From Danxiaibacter flavus (GTDB lineage Bacteria > Bacteroidota > Bacteroidia > Chitinophagales > Chitinophagaceae), in assembly GCF_041060425.1 (NCBI RefSeq), contig NZ_JAULBC010000001.1, forward strand, positions 620,001-684,000: a stretch of 64,000 nt of DNA, written 5' to 3'. The notes under the pieces were generated by a model that searched no databases, was not told the DNA's origin, and saw nothing but the letters and a program-made list of their open reading frames with translations. Positions 8,459 through 17,153 of the stretch are shown here, in pieces. Numbering within the stretch: the stretch's first letter is position 1; every line of letters begins with the position of its first letter. A program made the position numbers and the translations under genes.

Positions 8459-9691
8459 TTACCTGAACTGAATCGCCTTCACCGGCGAAATATTCTTTAC
8501 AAAAAGCGTTGGTAACAGCAACGATAAAATGCAGACAAACAGGGTTGCAATACACACCAGCAACACCTGCCACCAGATAATATCAACCGGCGCGGAACGG
8601 ACATAATATGCACTTTCATCCAATTTTATAAAGCCGGTGTATTGCTGAAGCAGGCAAATGCCCAGGCCAAAAAGCAACCCAATGCCAATGCCTCTCATGG
8701 CAATAATAGCCGAGTTATAAAGGAATATTTTCTGAATGGTCCAATCTCTTGCGCCCACCGCTTTTAAAACGCCGATCATCCTTGTTCTCTCCAGCACAAG
8801 GATCAACAAGCAGGTGATAAGATTAATAATGGCCACAACGGACATTACTGTAAATATTACATCCCTGTTTACGTCCTGTATATTCAGCCAGTCAAAAATA
8901 TTGGGGTAGATCTCCTTAATTGTTTTACTGATCCAGGCATCCGGTAGCTTGTTAAACAACATGGAATTTACTGTGTCCAGCTTTTTGTAATCTTTTATAA
9001 AGATCTCATAGCCGCCGATCTCGTCAGGCTGCCAGTTGTTAATCCGTCTTATCAAACGGATATCTGCCAGCGCAAAAAGTTTGTCGTACTCTTCAATGCC
9101 ACTTTTAAATATGCCACTTACTACAAGCTTTCTAAATGTGCTTTTACCCTCGGAGGGAGAAATAAAATGCACGATAACCGAATCACCCATTTTAATCTGT
9201 AATTCGTTAGCAATTGGTTGGGATATAATAATATTCCGGCTATACAGACTATCACCGAAATTCAACCACCAGCCTTCCTGCATAAACGATTCAAAATTGG
9301 TGGAATCGTATGCCTGGTCAATTCCCTTTATCAGCACTCCTTCAATTTCCTTGTTCTTTTCAATTACGGCAGACTTTGTTGCAAAAGGCTGAACGGACCG
9401 GATCTCGGGTATTTGTTTTAAGATATGAATAACGGAGTCATTTTCTTTGAGGGCCGTCTCCTCAGCAACAATGGCCTTGGCAGGCTCATACTGCTGAACA
9501 CGGATATGTCCCCAGAAATTAAACACCTTGCCGCTTACTTTTTGCTGAAAGCCATTCACAAAAGCCAGTGTAATGATCATAGCGGCGACGCTCAGCGCTG
9601 TGGCTGCTGTTGCCAGTTTTATTATAAATGCTGAAAATGACTTCTGGCCCTTAAATGCTATGCGGTTTGCTATAAATGAGGCAATGTTCAT
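8459..9691 (-). CDS. FtsX-like ABC transporter permease (LolC/LolE type)
   Basis: Inner-membrane permease of 410 residues with one N-terminal helix (about residues 22-45), a large periplasmic MacB-PCD-like domain (about 46-270), and three C-terminal helices (about 280-400). It has the family motif VLERTRMIGVLKAVGARDWTI before the second helix. LolC/E proteins pull lipoproteins from the inner membrane together with LolD and LolA; the ATPase partner is not adjacent here. ATG 9691 is preferred, because the in-frame extension to 9784 translates the low-complexity repeat. The 3' end is duplicated downstream. Confidence 0.88.
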   Translation of the reverse strand: MNIASFIANRIAFKGQKSFSAFIIKLATAATALSVAAMIITLAFVNGFQQKVSGKVFNFWGHIRVQQYEPAKAIVAEETALKENDSVIHILKQIPEIRSVQPFATKSAVIEKNKEIEGVLIKGIDQAYDSTNFESFMQEGWWLNFGDSLYSRNIIISQPIANELQIKMGDSVIVHFISPSEGKSTFRKLVVSGIFKSGIEEYDKLFALADIRLIRRINNWQPDEIGGYEIFIKDYKKLDTVNSMLFNKLPDAWISKTIKEIYPNIFDWLNIQDVNRDVIFTVMSVVAIINLITCLLILVLERTRMIGVLKAVGARDWTIQKIFLYNSAIIAMRGIGIGLLFGLGICLLQQYTGFIKLDESAYYVRSAPVDIIWWQVLLVCIATLFVCILSLLLPTLFVKNISPVKAIQFR

Positions 9692-9713
9692 AAAGGGTAA
9701 AAGTAATGAAATG

Positions 9714-9812
9714 GGCGGATGTGCAAATGTGTAAATGTGCGGATGTGCGAATGTGCAAATTTGCGAATTTGAGAGAATTGACAATTGACAGGTGATAATT
9801 GAAAATGAAAGT
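9714..9812. repeat. Word-type repeats: GTGCGAATGTGCAAAT series and AATTGACAATTGA series
   Basis: About five variants of GTGCAAATGTGCGAATG are followed directly by AATTGACAATTGACAGG and ATAATTGAAAATGAAA. The same two word families stand side by side behind prfB (18241-18352). They lie just upstream of the permease start. Confidence 0.55.
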
Positions 9813-10134
9813 GCGAAGCGGGTTTCTTACACCTCATGCGAAATCTGCATACCTGCTTCATAATGCGTAAAGCTGATCGCATATTGACCACCAGGATTAC
9901 CGGACGTTGAAGTGAGTGACACAACGGACGATGATAGTAGCAGTGCTGCTGATGAATAAGAAAAAATGAAGATTTGATCTATCTACGGGATGAGGTTTTG
10001 TATGATTGTTGCATACAAATAACCACTCAATTGGCGTTGATTATAATTATATTAGCGGCATGAACGCCCTGCAGTCTTTTACTGCCTGGCTTGTTGCTGG
10101 CAGCAGGAAGCTGCAGTATGTTAAAAATCTTGAG
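9813..10134. other. Intergenic stretch without a supported gene
   Basis: A minus-strand frame ending at 9827 is open for about 50 codons and looks like a hydrophobic leader followed by a short tail. It has no ATG in a sensible place and no clear homology. No promoter matching TAnnTTTG exactly is seen before the downstream gene; TATGATTG near 10000 is one mismatch away. Confidence 0.4.
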
Positions 10135-11421
10135 ATGAAAACAGTAAGAAAGTTAGCAGTATTGTTGATATTCTTTTTGCCATTTGCAGGTAAAGCTCAG
10201 TTAAGGGATAGTACTTATATGCCCAATGTGCGGGGGATAAAACTTTTTGTGACCGGCGATCAAATGACATATCCCATTATGAGCCTGGGAGCGTTGAATA
10301 CACTTGAATTGCATTTTGATGATGCCGATAACTATGTGAAAAATTTCAGCTACACATACCAGCTTTGTAACGCGGATTGGAAACCGGTGACGCTTGGCGC
10401 GCTGGATTTTATTCAGGGTTTTACGCAAAACAGGATAAGTGAGTACAGGCAATCTTCCATCGCCAAGGTTCCTTATGTACACTATGTAGCCCGCCTGCCG
10501 GAAAGAAGTTGTGTGCCTACCAAAAGCGGCAACTATATTTTAAAGGTTTTTTTGAATGGAGATACAACAAAACTGGCTTTTACAAGGCGCCTGCTGATCT
10601 TTGAAACTTTAACGGCAGTCTCGTCGCAGATAGTGCAACCTTACAATAGCGACCTGTTTCAGACGCATCAGAAGATCCAGTTTTTTGTTGATAAATCCAG
10701 GCTGAACCTCATAAATCCGCTGGACCAGCTAAAAGTGGTAGTGATGCAAAACTATCGTTGGGACAACGCGTCGTATATGTCGCAGCCTACCTTTATGCGC
10801 AATAATCTTTTTGAATACAGCAACGAAACAAATTGTGTTTTTCCGGCAGGGAAGGAATTTCGCTGGGTTGACCTGAGGAGTTTTCGCTTTCAGAGCGAAC
10901 GTATTAACAGTGTAGATAAAAATGCGACACCCTTTTCTGTAGTGTTGAAACCGGATGGCGACAGGGCTCAGTCAAGATTTCTTACCTATCGCGACCTGAA
11001 TGGATTTTGGGAAATCAGCACGTCCGATCTGATAAATCCGTGGTGGCAGGGAGATTATGCTAACGTTCGTTTTATCTACCGGCCAACGAGCGGTCAACCA
11101 TATGATGGAAAGGATGTGTATATCATTGGACAGTTCACCAGCTATAAATTAAATGATTCAACAAAAATGACATTTAACGCGGCCGATGGCGTATATGAAA
11201 AAACTATGTTATTAAAACAGGGCTACTATACATACACTTACGCAACAGCCAACACTGCGGACAAAAATAAGGTGGCGGATGTTTCGTTAACAGATGGTAA
11301 TTATTGGGAAACAGAAAACGATTATACTGTACTCGTTTATTTTAGAGACCTGAGCGGAAGACATGACAGGTTGATTTGTGTTTCAACGATCAACTCAAAG
11401 GCTACACGGGTTGGTTTTTAG
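10135..11421 (+). CDS. DUF5103 / type IX secretion system plug-type protein
   Basis: An exported 428-residue protein with a signal peptide ending near GKAQ. The first 140 or so residues match the DUF5103 N-terminal domain, recognised by the pattern LGALNTLELHFDD, FSYTYQLCNADWKP and SGNYILKVF. Members of this Bacteroidota family have been linked to the plug of the type IX secretion translocon. The C-terminal part contains a carbohydrate-binding-like beta-sandwich (FTSYKLNDSTKMTFNAADGVYEK). ATG 10135 is chosen over an upstream frame start at 10006 because it alone gives a proper signal peptide. The link to secretion is inferred from family only. Confidence 0.82.
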   Translation: MKTVRKLAVLLIFFLPFAGKAQLRDSTYMPNVRGIKLFVTGDQMTYPIMSLGALNTLELHFDDADNYVKNFSYTYQLCNADWKPVTLGALDFIQGFTQNRISEYRQSSIAKVPYVHYVARLPERSCVPTKSGNYILKVFLNGDTTKLAFTRRLLIFETLTAVSSQIVQPYNSDLFQTHQKIQFFVDKSRLNLINPLDQLKVVVMQNYRWDNASYMSQPTFMRNNLFEYSNETNCVFPAGKEFRWVDLRSFRFQSERINSVDKNATPFSVVLKPDGDRAQSRFLTYRDLNGFWEISTSDLINPWWQGDYANVRFIYRPTSGQPYDGKDVYIIGQFTSYKLNDSTKMTFNAADGVYEKTMLLKQGYYTYTYATANTADKNKVADVSLTDGNYWETENDYTVLVYFRDLSGRHDRLICVSTINSKATRVGF

Positions 11422-11579
11422 CTATCAAAGCATCATTAGAAGGTACACAGTGTTGTTAAAAGTTTTATTTGATTGATGTGAAAAGCCCTGAAAATCAGGT
11501 GTAGCGCGGGATTTGTAAAATAATTTTTAGCGCGAACAAAAAAAAATGAAAAAAAACGGATGAAAAAAGTGCCAACCCT

Positions 11580-11587
11580 TATCTTTG
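11580..11587 (+). promoter_or_regulatory. Bacteroidota -7 box of the SRP RNA gene
   Basis: TATCTTTG fits TAnnTTTG exactly and ends five bases before the first paired base of the SRP RNA at 11592. This spacing calibrates transcription starts elsewhere in the window. A -33 TTTG is not obvious. Confidence 0.7.
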
Positions 11588-11591
11588 CGCC

Positions 11592-11686
11592 GGCAGGTCT
11601 TACACGACCAGCTCCTGCTGAACCCTCCCAGGGCAGGAATGCAGCAAGAGTAGGCGGTTGTAGCGGTGCGATGTAATCAGCCTGCC
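11592..11686 (+). ncRNA. ffs: Signal recognition particle RNA, bacterial small type (4.5S)
   Basis: The terminal stem pairs GGCAGG (11592-11597) with CCTGCC (11681-11686). Between them lies the conserved SRP Alu-less domain IV signature: CTGCTGAACCCTCCCAGG on the 5' side and GGCAGGAATGCAGCAAG on the 3' side. This forms the Ffh-binding hairpin with its internal loops and closing tetraloop-like turn. The RNA works with Ffh in co-translational targeting of membrane proteins. A T-rich run (ATTTTTTCCCC) follows the stem and probably terminates transcription. The length of about 95 nucleotides is normal for the small bacterial form. Confidence 0.93.
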
Positions 11687-11782
11687 ATTTTTTCCCCTTT
11701 CTTAAGAAGGGGTTTGTTCTTTCATAGCAGATGAGATCATATTGATCATATTCATTGCCTAAAGGCGTTAAAACTAACTATC

Positions 11783-12433
11783 ATGAAATTTTTTATCGAC
11801 ACGGGTAATCTCTCTCAAATTCAAGAAGCTCACGATCTGGGTATATTAGACGGTGTTACTACCAACCCATCTTTAATGGCAAAAGAAGGCATTAAAGGTG
11901 AAGAAGCTATTACTAATCACTATAAGGCTATTTGCGATATAGTTGATGGCGATGTAAGTGCTGAGGTGCTTTCTACTGATTTCAATTCTATTATTGAAGA
12001 AGGTAAAAAACTGGCTGCGATCCATCCGAACATTGTTGTTAAAGTTCCGATGATCAAAGACGGCGTTAAAGCTATCAAATGGTTTACTGATAACGGTATC
12101 AAAACAAACTGTACACTGGTATTCTCTGCTGGTCAGGCAATCCTGGCTGCAAAAGCGGGCGCTAAATATGTTTCTCCATTTGTTGGCCGTATTGACGACA
12201 GTGGTTGGGACGGTATGGAACTGATCGGTCAGATTTCACACATTTACCAGTTACAGGGCTTTACTACGCAAATCCTGGCGGCATCTATCCGTAGCGCTTT
12301 GCACATTGTGAAAGCAGCTGAGCTGGGTGCAAATGTTTGTACTTGTCCATTAGAGTCAATCTTAGGATTATTAAAACATCCGTTGACTGATATCGGTCTT
12401 GCAAAATTCCTGGAAGACGCAAAAAAATTATAA
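11783..12433 (+). CDS. fsa: Fructose-6-phosphate aldolase / transaldolase-like protein
   Basis: Cytosolic class I aldolase of 216 residues, the length of the short transaldolase (TalC/FSA) group. The N-terminus MKFFIDTGNLSQIQEA and the TTNPSLMAKEG loop are diagnostic. The Schiff-base lysine is Lys87 in VVKVPM, and FVGRIDD near residue 133 completes the active site. It interconverts fructose 6-phosphate with dihydroxyacetone and glyceraldehyde 3-phosphate, or acts as a transaldolase in the pentose phosphate pathway. Sequence alone cannot separate the two activities. A strong terminator follows. Confidence 0.9.
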   Translation: MKFFIDTGNLSQIQEAHDLGILDGVTTNPSLMAKEGIKGEEAITNHYKAICDIVDGDVSAEVLSTDFNSIIEEGKKLAAIHPNIVVKVPMIKDGVKAIKWFTDNGIKTNCTLVFSAGQAILAAKAGAKYVSPFVGRIDDSGWDGMELIGQISHIYQLQGFTTQILAASIRSALHIVKAAELGANVCTCPLESILGLLKHPLTDIGLAKFLEDAKKL

Positions 12434-12460
12434 TCAAAACAAATTTGTTATAGTAAGAAG

Positions 12461-12486
12461 ACGCCCGTTGATCGGGCGTTTTTTTA
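12461..12486 (+). terminator. Intrinsic terminator behind the aldolase gene
   Basis: ACGCCCG (12461-12467) pairs with CGGGCGT (12473-12479) over a five-base loop, followed by a run of T. This is a textbook rho-independent terminator. Confidence 0.9.
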
Positions 12487-12490
12487 TTCC

Positions 12491-12615
12491 AGCTATTAGC
12501 TGTCAGCTATTAGCTTTTGGATTCGAGGCAAGAGTTAATCGTTAGTTGTCAATGAAGTATCGTGTTGGCATGCTCTGTGGTTCTCCTTGTGTTCTCTGTA
12601 CGCCTCTGTAACTGT
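12491..12615. repeat. Word-type repeats: AGCTATTAGCTGTCAGC and CTCTGTG series
   Basis: AGCTATTAGCTGTCAGCTAT (12491-12510) is a self-complementary-like word. It is followed at 12571-12615 by CTCTGTGG, TTCTCTGTA and CTCTGTAACTGTATTT. The last phrase reappears at 13678-13695, so the AraC gene lies between two copies. Confidence 0.5.
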
Positions 12616-12722
12616 ATTTAATTTGTTTATAAAAAGCTGCCCACGTCGTAGGATAATGTTTTATTTTTAGTCATGCATTTACTTAATGCACCCTGTATGA
12701 ATAAGGTTACGGTACCGGATTT

Positions 12723-13496
12723 ATGTTACTTAATACCTACATACCAGCTCCACAATTAAGACCATTCATTAAATCTTTCCTGGTTATTGAAAGTTCTGAT
12801 GATCTGGTGAACAGAATATTGCCCGGTACTTCAATGGCTATTGCTTTTCGTTATAAAGGACAGGTGAATTATTTGAAGGATGATGCATATGATCATCTAC
12901 CTGTTTCAACCATTACAGGGTTAAGAAAATCAGTCCGGTTAATTAACTATCAAAAAGATTCAGCAAACATTATCGTCGTGTTTAAAGAAGCAGGTGCAAG
13001 TGCTTTTTTCAGAGAGCCACTGAATGAACTGTTTGAAGAAAGTATTTCGTTGGATAATTTGATTCCGCGACAGGAAATTCTGGATATAGAGGATCGGTTA
13101 GCGACCGCATTCGATACGCCACAACGGATTGCCATTGTTGAAGCTTTTTTATCGTCAAAATTGAAAGCGCAGGAGACTGATAAACTCGTGCAGACTGCTG
13201 TAGAAAAGATTTACAATACTGCAGGAATTATCAGGATGAAAGAACTAGCTGATATTCTCTACATCAGTAAAGATGCTTTTGAAAAGCGATTCAGGAAAAC
13301 TGTAGGCGCTTCGCCAAAACTCTTTTCTTCTGTTGTAAGAATGAACGCTGCAATTCATCACCACAAGCCTATACATACTATGCTTGATATTGCACTCGAT
13401 GCCGGTTATTACGATCAGGCGCATTTTAATAAAGCGTTTAAGCTTTTCACCGGACAAACACCGCTAGACTTTTTCAAATCTCCTCCTTCCTGGTAA
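12723..13496 (+). CDS. AraC-family transcriptional regulator
   Basis: A 257-residue regulator. The N-terminal part (residues 1-130; YIPAPQLRPFIKSFLVIES, ILPGTSMAIAFRYKG) resembles the DUF6597-type sensor domain common in Bacteroidota AraC proteins. The C-terminal 90 residues hold two helix-turn-helix motifs, ending in the family signature LDIALDAGYYDQAHFNKAFKLFTGQTPLDF. The YCII-like gene lies 225 bases downstream on the same strand and is a likely target. The ligand is unknown. Confidence 0.88.
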   Translation: MLLNTYIPAPQLRPFIKSFLVIESSDDLVNRILPGTSMAIAFRYKGQVNYLKDDAYDHLPVSTITGLRKSVRLINYQKDSANIIVVFKEAGASAFFREPLNELFEESISLDNLIPRQEILDIEDRLATAFDTPQRIAIVEAFLSSKLKAQETDKLVQTAVEKIYNTAGIIRMKELADILYISKDAFEKRFRKTVGASPKLFSSVVRMNAAIHHHKPIHTMLDIALDAGYYDQAHFNKAFKLFTGQTPLDFFKSPPSW

Positions 13497-13647
13497 ATCA
13501 CTGATTTTTTACAATGATCCGGTTCTCTTGTTTTTGATCTTTGTTCAAGAATACAAGACAATCAGTGTACTGCCAATCGTTGTGATTCAAATATTCGTTT
13601 CTTAAGATTTTAAGAAGATGAACTTTGTTAACAATGTTGGATCTAAT

Positions 13648-13697
13648 CTCTGTGCAACTCAGTGCCTTCTTCGTGCATCTCTGTGTAACTGTATTTT
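13648..13697. repeat. CTCTGTG word-type repeat
   Basis: CTCTGTGCAACTCAGTG, then CATCTCTGTGTAACTGTATTTTT. It resembles 12571-12615 including the shared tail GTAACTGTATTT. It sits in the leader of the YCII-like gene. Confidence 0.5.
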
Positions 13698-13721
13698 TAA
13701 ACAATCATTAAATAATTCATT

Positions 13722-14069
13722 ATGAAAGAATTTATGTTGTTGGTAAGAGTGCCATTAAGTTACTCATCTGAATTAGCAAAAGCAGTCGGTCCGAAATGGG
13801 ACAAAGTTCTTGAAAACTGGAAAGCAAATGATGTTTATGTCACAAGCTTCCCTTTTCCTCCTGAAGGCTTCTCTATTACCGGTATCGAGCGGACTATTAA
13901 GAAAGAATGGATAATTGCAGACGATCGGAAAGTTGTGAGTGCTATTGTCCTCCGCGCGGCCACATTTGAAGCTGCGTTGGAATTAGCTAAAGATTGCCCT
14001 ATTCTTGATCATGACGGATCAGTTGAGGTAAGAGAAATAATGCCAAGAGTAGTGACGGTTAAAAATTGA
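13722..14069 (+). CDS. YCII-related (dimeric alpha/beta barrel) protein
   Basis: Small cytosolic protein of 115 residues. The ending CPILDHDGSVEVREIMP is the usual C-terminal pattern of YCII/YciI-related proteins, which fold as ferredoxin-like dimers. In this family a His-Asp pair is proposed to act in hydrolysis or isomerisation; here HDG is present at about residues 100-102. Its partner is probably the AraC regulator upstream. The function is not known. Confidence 0.7.
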   Translation: MKEFMLLVRVPLSYSSELAKAVGPKWDKVLENWKANDVYVTSFPFPPEGFSITGIERTIKKEWIIADDRKVVSAIVLRAATFEAALELAKDCPILDHDGSVEVREIMPRVVTVKN

Positions 14070-14344
14070 ACCGACTTAATTGGTTTTGTACATTTTCTTT
14101 TTAAGTTTCGGATGCAAGATGAAGATGTCCCTAATGGAGGAGGTTTCGTTCGATTTCAGACAGAAATTGTTCGTTTGCGGACATCTTTTTAAGACAAACT
14201 TCCTCAACTTCCTTATCCCTATTGTGTTATAATATTGGCATAAGCCTTGAGGATTTATAATACAGCCAGTTATTTTGGTAGTGCTACACTCGTCGCATTT
14301 GTCCCAACACCTACGTGACTTTGTGCTTTCCAAACTGAAGAATT

Positions 14345-16783
14345 ATGCTCAAAAACTATTTTACAATTGCCTGGCGCAATATTGTGAAGAATAAGACATT
14401 TAGCCTGATCAATATTGTAGGTCTCGCCGTAAGCATGTCCGTCTGTTTTTTAATCATGCTCATCATTGCCGATCAAAAAGGATATGACCAGTTTCATGCT
14501 AACAGAGACCGTATTTATAGAATTGAAACGGCCGGTAAAAATGGCAATGAAATGAAAACAGCCACATCGGCAATGCCATTGGCTGATGCATTGCAAAAGG
14601 ATTATACGGGTATAGAGGCCAGTGCGAGATTGGTCAAAAACATAGGTGGAGATGTTTTGTATAAAGATAAAATAGCATCCGGCGGCGGTTATTTTGCTGA
14701 TGGCAACCTGTTTAAAGTAATGGATTTTAAATTAAAGCAGGGAGATGTTCAGTCTGCACTGGAAAATCCGTATTCGATGGTCATATCAGAAGAAATGGCT
14801 GCCCAGTTGTTTCCAAATGAAAATCCTTTAGGCAAAACGATAAAATTTAATGATACCGGCATTAACCCGGGCGGCCCTGAAACCGGCAATAAAGAAACTC
14901 CTTACGGAACGTTTAACATAACCGGCGTATTAGCTTCAAATCCTGGCAAAACAACTTTGCCATTTAAGCTGCTGGCTTCATTAAGTACGCTGAATGGCCT
15001 GGCAAGAGATTCTATCTTAAATTATGCATCAAATGACTGGAACAATGTGTGGGCAAACTATACATATGTTTTATTGCAAAAGGGGCGGTCTAAGGCAGAT
15101 CTGCAAAATACTCTCGACCGCATTTCCCAAAGACAATATCCTAAAGGAAACGACAATCAGTTTGCGTATAAGGCAAGGTCGATAACAGATATTACCCCAG
15201 GCGATTTAATCAGCAATCCTACAAATACTGCGGTGCCTAAAATGGTGCTGATTGTTCTAAGTGTTTTGTGCACGATAGTAATGCTTTCTGCCTGTCTCAA
15301 TTATACCAATCTTTCTATCGCCAGGTTGTTGACAAGAGCTAAGGAGGTAGGTGTACGTAAAGTTTCGGGTGCCACACGTAAGCAGATATTTACACAGTTT
15401 ATAACAGAAGCTGTTGTTGTTGCATTGGTGTCATTGGTTCTTTCGTTGTTTATTCTGCTACTGCTGCAGCAATTGTTCTCCGGCTTATGGCTTAACACGA
15501 TCTTCAATATTTCATTTAACCACAGTCCGAAGCTTTACCTGGCATTTATCGGCTTTAGTATTTTGGTTGGGATTATTGCAGGATTATTGCCTTCTATTTA
15601 TGTATCACTGTTTAAGCCGGCAGATATCTTTAAAAAATTAAACAACATTGTTCTTTTCAAGCGCCTCACGCTGCGAAAAGTACTGCTGACTATTCAGTTT
15701 TGTGTTTCCTTAATTTTCATCATAACCACAAGTCTGATTTATCTGCAGGGCAAGCATGTGCTGAATTTTGATTATGGATTTAATAAAGAGAATGTCGTAA
15801 ATATTAAACTATTTAAAAGCGGGAATTACAGCAGGTTTGCGCAGGCGGTTTCAGCCGAAAAGAATATTCTTACTGTTTCGGCATGTGCTTCTTTGCCTTC
15901 TGCCGGCGCTCAGAATTCGACGATTGTGTACAAAAGTGAGAACCTCAAGGATAGCATAAGGTCAAATTATTTAGATATTGATGCCGGTTGTCTGAATGTG
16001 TGGGGACTGCAATTGATTGCAGGTAAAAACCTTCCAGCTATTCCAACCGAAGCGACAGATCACTATGTACTGATCAATGAAAAAATGGTGAGTGATTTTG
16101 GCTATGCGTCTGCTCAGCAGGCAGTCGGTAATCATATGTTGCTTGATGGTAACGATGTAGAAATTGTTGGCGTTGTAAAAGATTTTCAGTTTTTAGATGT
16201 GAGCCGGGCAATTGCGCCGCTCATGCTGCGTAATCGTCAGGGTCAGTTTGGTTATGCGACGGTACGGATCAGCGGTAGCAATATTCCATCCTCGGTTGCT
16301 TTTCTTCAAAGCGCATGGAAAAAAGTAAATCCGGACACGAAATTTGAATACCAGTTTTTTGATGAGCAATTGTCGGCTACATATTCTCTGCTTGGCGATG
16401 CTGCGTCTATAATTAGCATGTTGTCTTTCCTGGCCGTATTGATTTCCTGCATGGGATTATTGGGCATGGCAACCTATACGGCCGAAACACGGCAAAAAGA
16501 AATAGGCATCCGCAAAGTGCTTGGCTCCAGCGTTACGCAAGTGATTGTGTTGCTGTCAAAAAGTTATTTGATCTTGCTTGCCATTGCTGTGGTAATCGCA
16601 GTTCCTATTGCTTTTATAATAAATACTGTGTGGTTGCAGGCATTTGCGTCAAGAGTAACAATAAGCCCCTTGTTGTTGCTGATAAATGTTCTGTTGTTAA
16701 CTGTAATTAGTTTGGCTATCGTTTTATCGCAGGCATGGCGCGTGTCCGTAGCAAACCCAGTGAAAAGTTTGAGAACGGAATAA
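14345..16783 (+). CDS. MacB/FtsX-type ABC transporter permease with two FtsX domains
   Basis: Inner-membrane protein of 812 residues with the Bacteroidota-type start MLKNYFTIAWRNIVKNKTFSLINIVGLA. It has eight likely helices: one near residue 22, three at about 300-420, one near 450, and three at about 680-800. Two MacB-like periplasmic domains lie between. The FtsX signature appears twice (RAKEVGVRKVSGATRKQI and RQKEIGIRKVLGSSVTQV). Such proteins usually export peptides or respond to antimicrobials with a separate ATPase, which is not adjacent. The precise substrate cannot be told. No terminator is evident; word repeats follow. Confidence 0.9.
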   Translation: MLKNYFTIAWRNIVKNKTFSLINIVGLAVSMSVCFLIMLIIADQKGYDQFHANRDRIYRIETAGKNGNEMKTATSAMPLADALQKDYTGIEASARLVKNIGGDVLYKDKIASGGGYFADGNLFKVMDFKLKQGDVQSALENPYSMVISEEMAAQLFPNENPLGKTIKFNDTGINPGGPETGNKETPYGTFNITGVLASNPGKTTLPFKLLASLSTLNGLARDSILNYASNDWNNVWANYTYVLLQKGRSKADLQNTLDRISQRQYPKGNDNQFAYKARSITDITPGDLISNPTNTAVPKMVLIVLSVLCTIVMLSACLNYTNLSIARLLTRAKEVGVRKVSGATRKQIFTQFITEAVVVALVSLVLSLFILLLLQQLFSGLWLNTIFNISFNHSPKLYLAFIGFSILVGIIAGLLPSIYVSLFKPADIFKKLNNIVLFKRLTLRKVLLTIQFCVSLIFIITTSLIYLQGKHVLNFDYGFNKENVVNIKLFKSGNYSRFAQAVSAEKNILTVSACASLPSAGAQNSTIVYKSENLKDSIRSNYLDIDAGCLNVWGLQLIAGKNLPAIPTEATDHYVLINEKMVSDFGYASAQQAVGNHMLLDGNDVEIVGVVKDFQFLDVSRAIAPLMLRNRQGQFGYATVRISGSNIPSSVAFLQSAWKKVNPDTKFEYQFFDEQLSATYSLLGDAASIISMLSFLAVLISCMGLLGMATYTAETRQKEIGIRKVLGSSVTQVIVLLSKSYLILLAIAVVIAVPIAFIINTVWLQAFASRVTISPLLLLINVLLLTVISLAIVLSQAWRVSVANPVKSLRTE

Positions 16784-16830
16784 AGCTGCGGTTGCAGTCT
16801 TGTTTTTCACCGGTCGGCAGCGTTATATTT

Positions 16831-17139
16831 TAAGTACGAAGTACGATTTACGAAGTACCTGGTCGATGTATGATGTACGGTGTTAGATGTACGATATAGG
16901 AGAATTCGTTTACTTCTCGTAGTCTCTTATGTTGATAGATTGATTAGCGCTCGAATCGCTATCCATTAAATCAGCGATCTCCAAATCAGCCATCGGACAT
17001 CACACATCCGGCTTCCGTCAAATCAGCGATCCTCAAATCAGACATCAGACATCAACCACATCTGCCTCACCAGGCATTTGCATATCCGCACATTCACACA
17101 TCTGCATATTTGCACATTCACACATTTGCACATTCTCAT
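16831..17139. repeat. Cluster of word-type repeats upstream of prfB
   Basis: In order: TACGAAGTACGATTTACGAAG (16835-16855), ATGTATGATGTACGG, then several AAATCAGCGATC and CAGACATC variants (16970-17060), then TTTGCATATCCGCACATTCACACAT variants up to the prfB promoter. The last two word families recur behind prfB in opposite orientation. Confidence 0.55.
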
Positions 17140-17147
17140 TATCTTCG
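17140..17147 (+). promoter_or_regulatory. Probable -7 box of prfB, very close to the start codon
   Basis: TATCTTCG matches TAnnTTTG at all but one position and ends six bases before the ATG at 17154. By analogy with the SRP RNA spacing, transcription would begin at about 17152, leaving almost no leader. The upstream word repeats supply several TTTG motifs but none at ideal spacing. Confidence 0.4.
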
Positions 17148-17153
17148 CACGCT

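Larger units (their letters stand above)
7856..8722. repeat. Imperfect tandem duplication (two units of about 432 bp)
   Basis: Unit 1 (7856-8287) and unit 2 (8288-8722) align along their length. Each begins with a long hairpin, continues with an A/T-rich spacer containing GCCCGTAGGGC and GTCCGTAGGAC palindromes, and ends with the last 87 or so codons of a permease gene in minus orientation. Unit 2 carries the intact gene end. The junction is sharp at 8287/8288, where the gene copy stops and the second hairpin starts. Confidence 0.85.

Noticed and set aside
9827..9985. Minus-strand open stretch resembling a leader peptide plus short tail
   Set aside because: No usable ATG, no clear family, and it abuts low-complexity repeats; may be a remnant but cannot be supported.
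14076..14333. Minus-strand Cys-rich frame of 85 codons before the large permease
   Set aside because: No homology pattern, no start context, and Cys spacing does not fit a known zinc motif.
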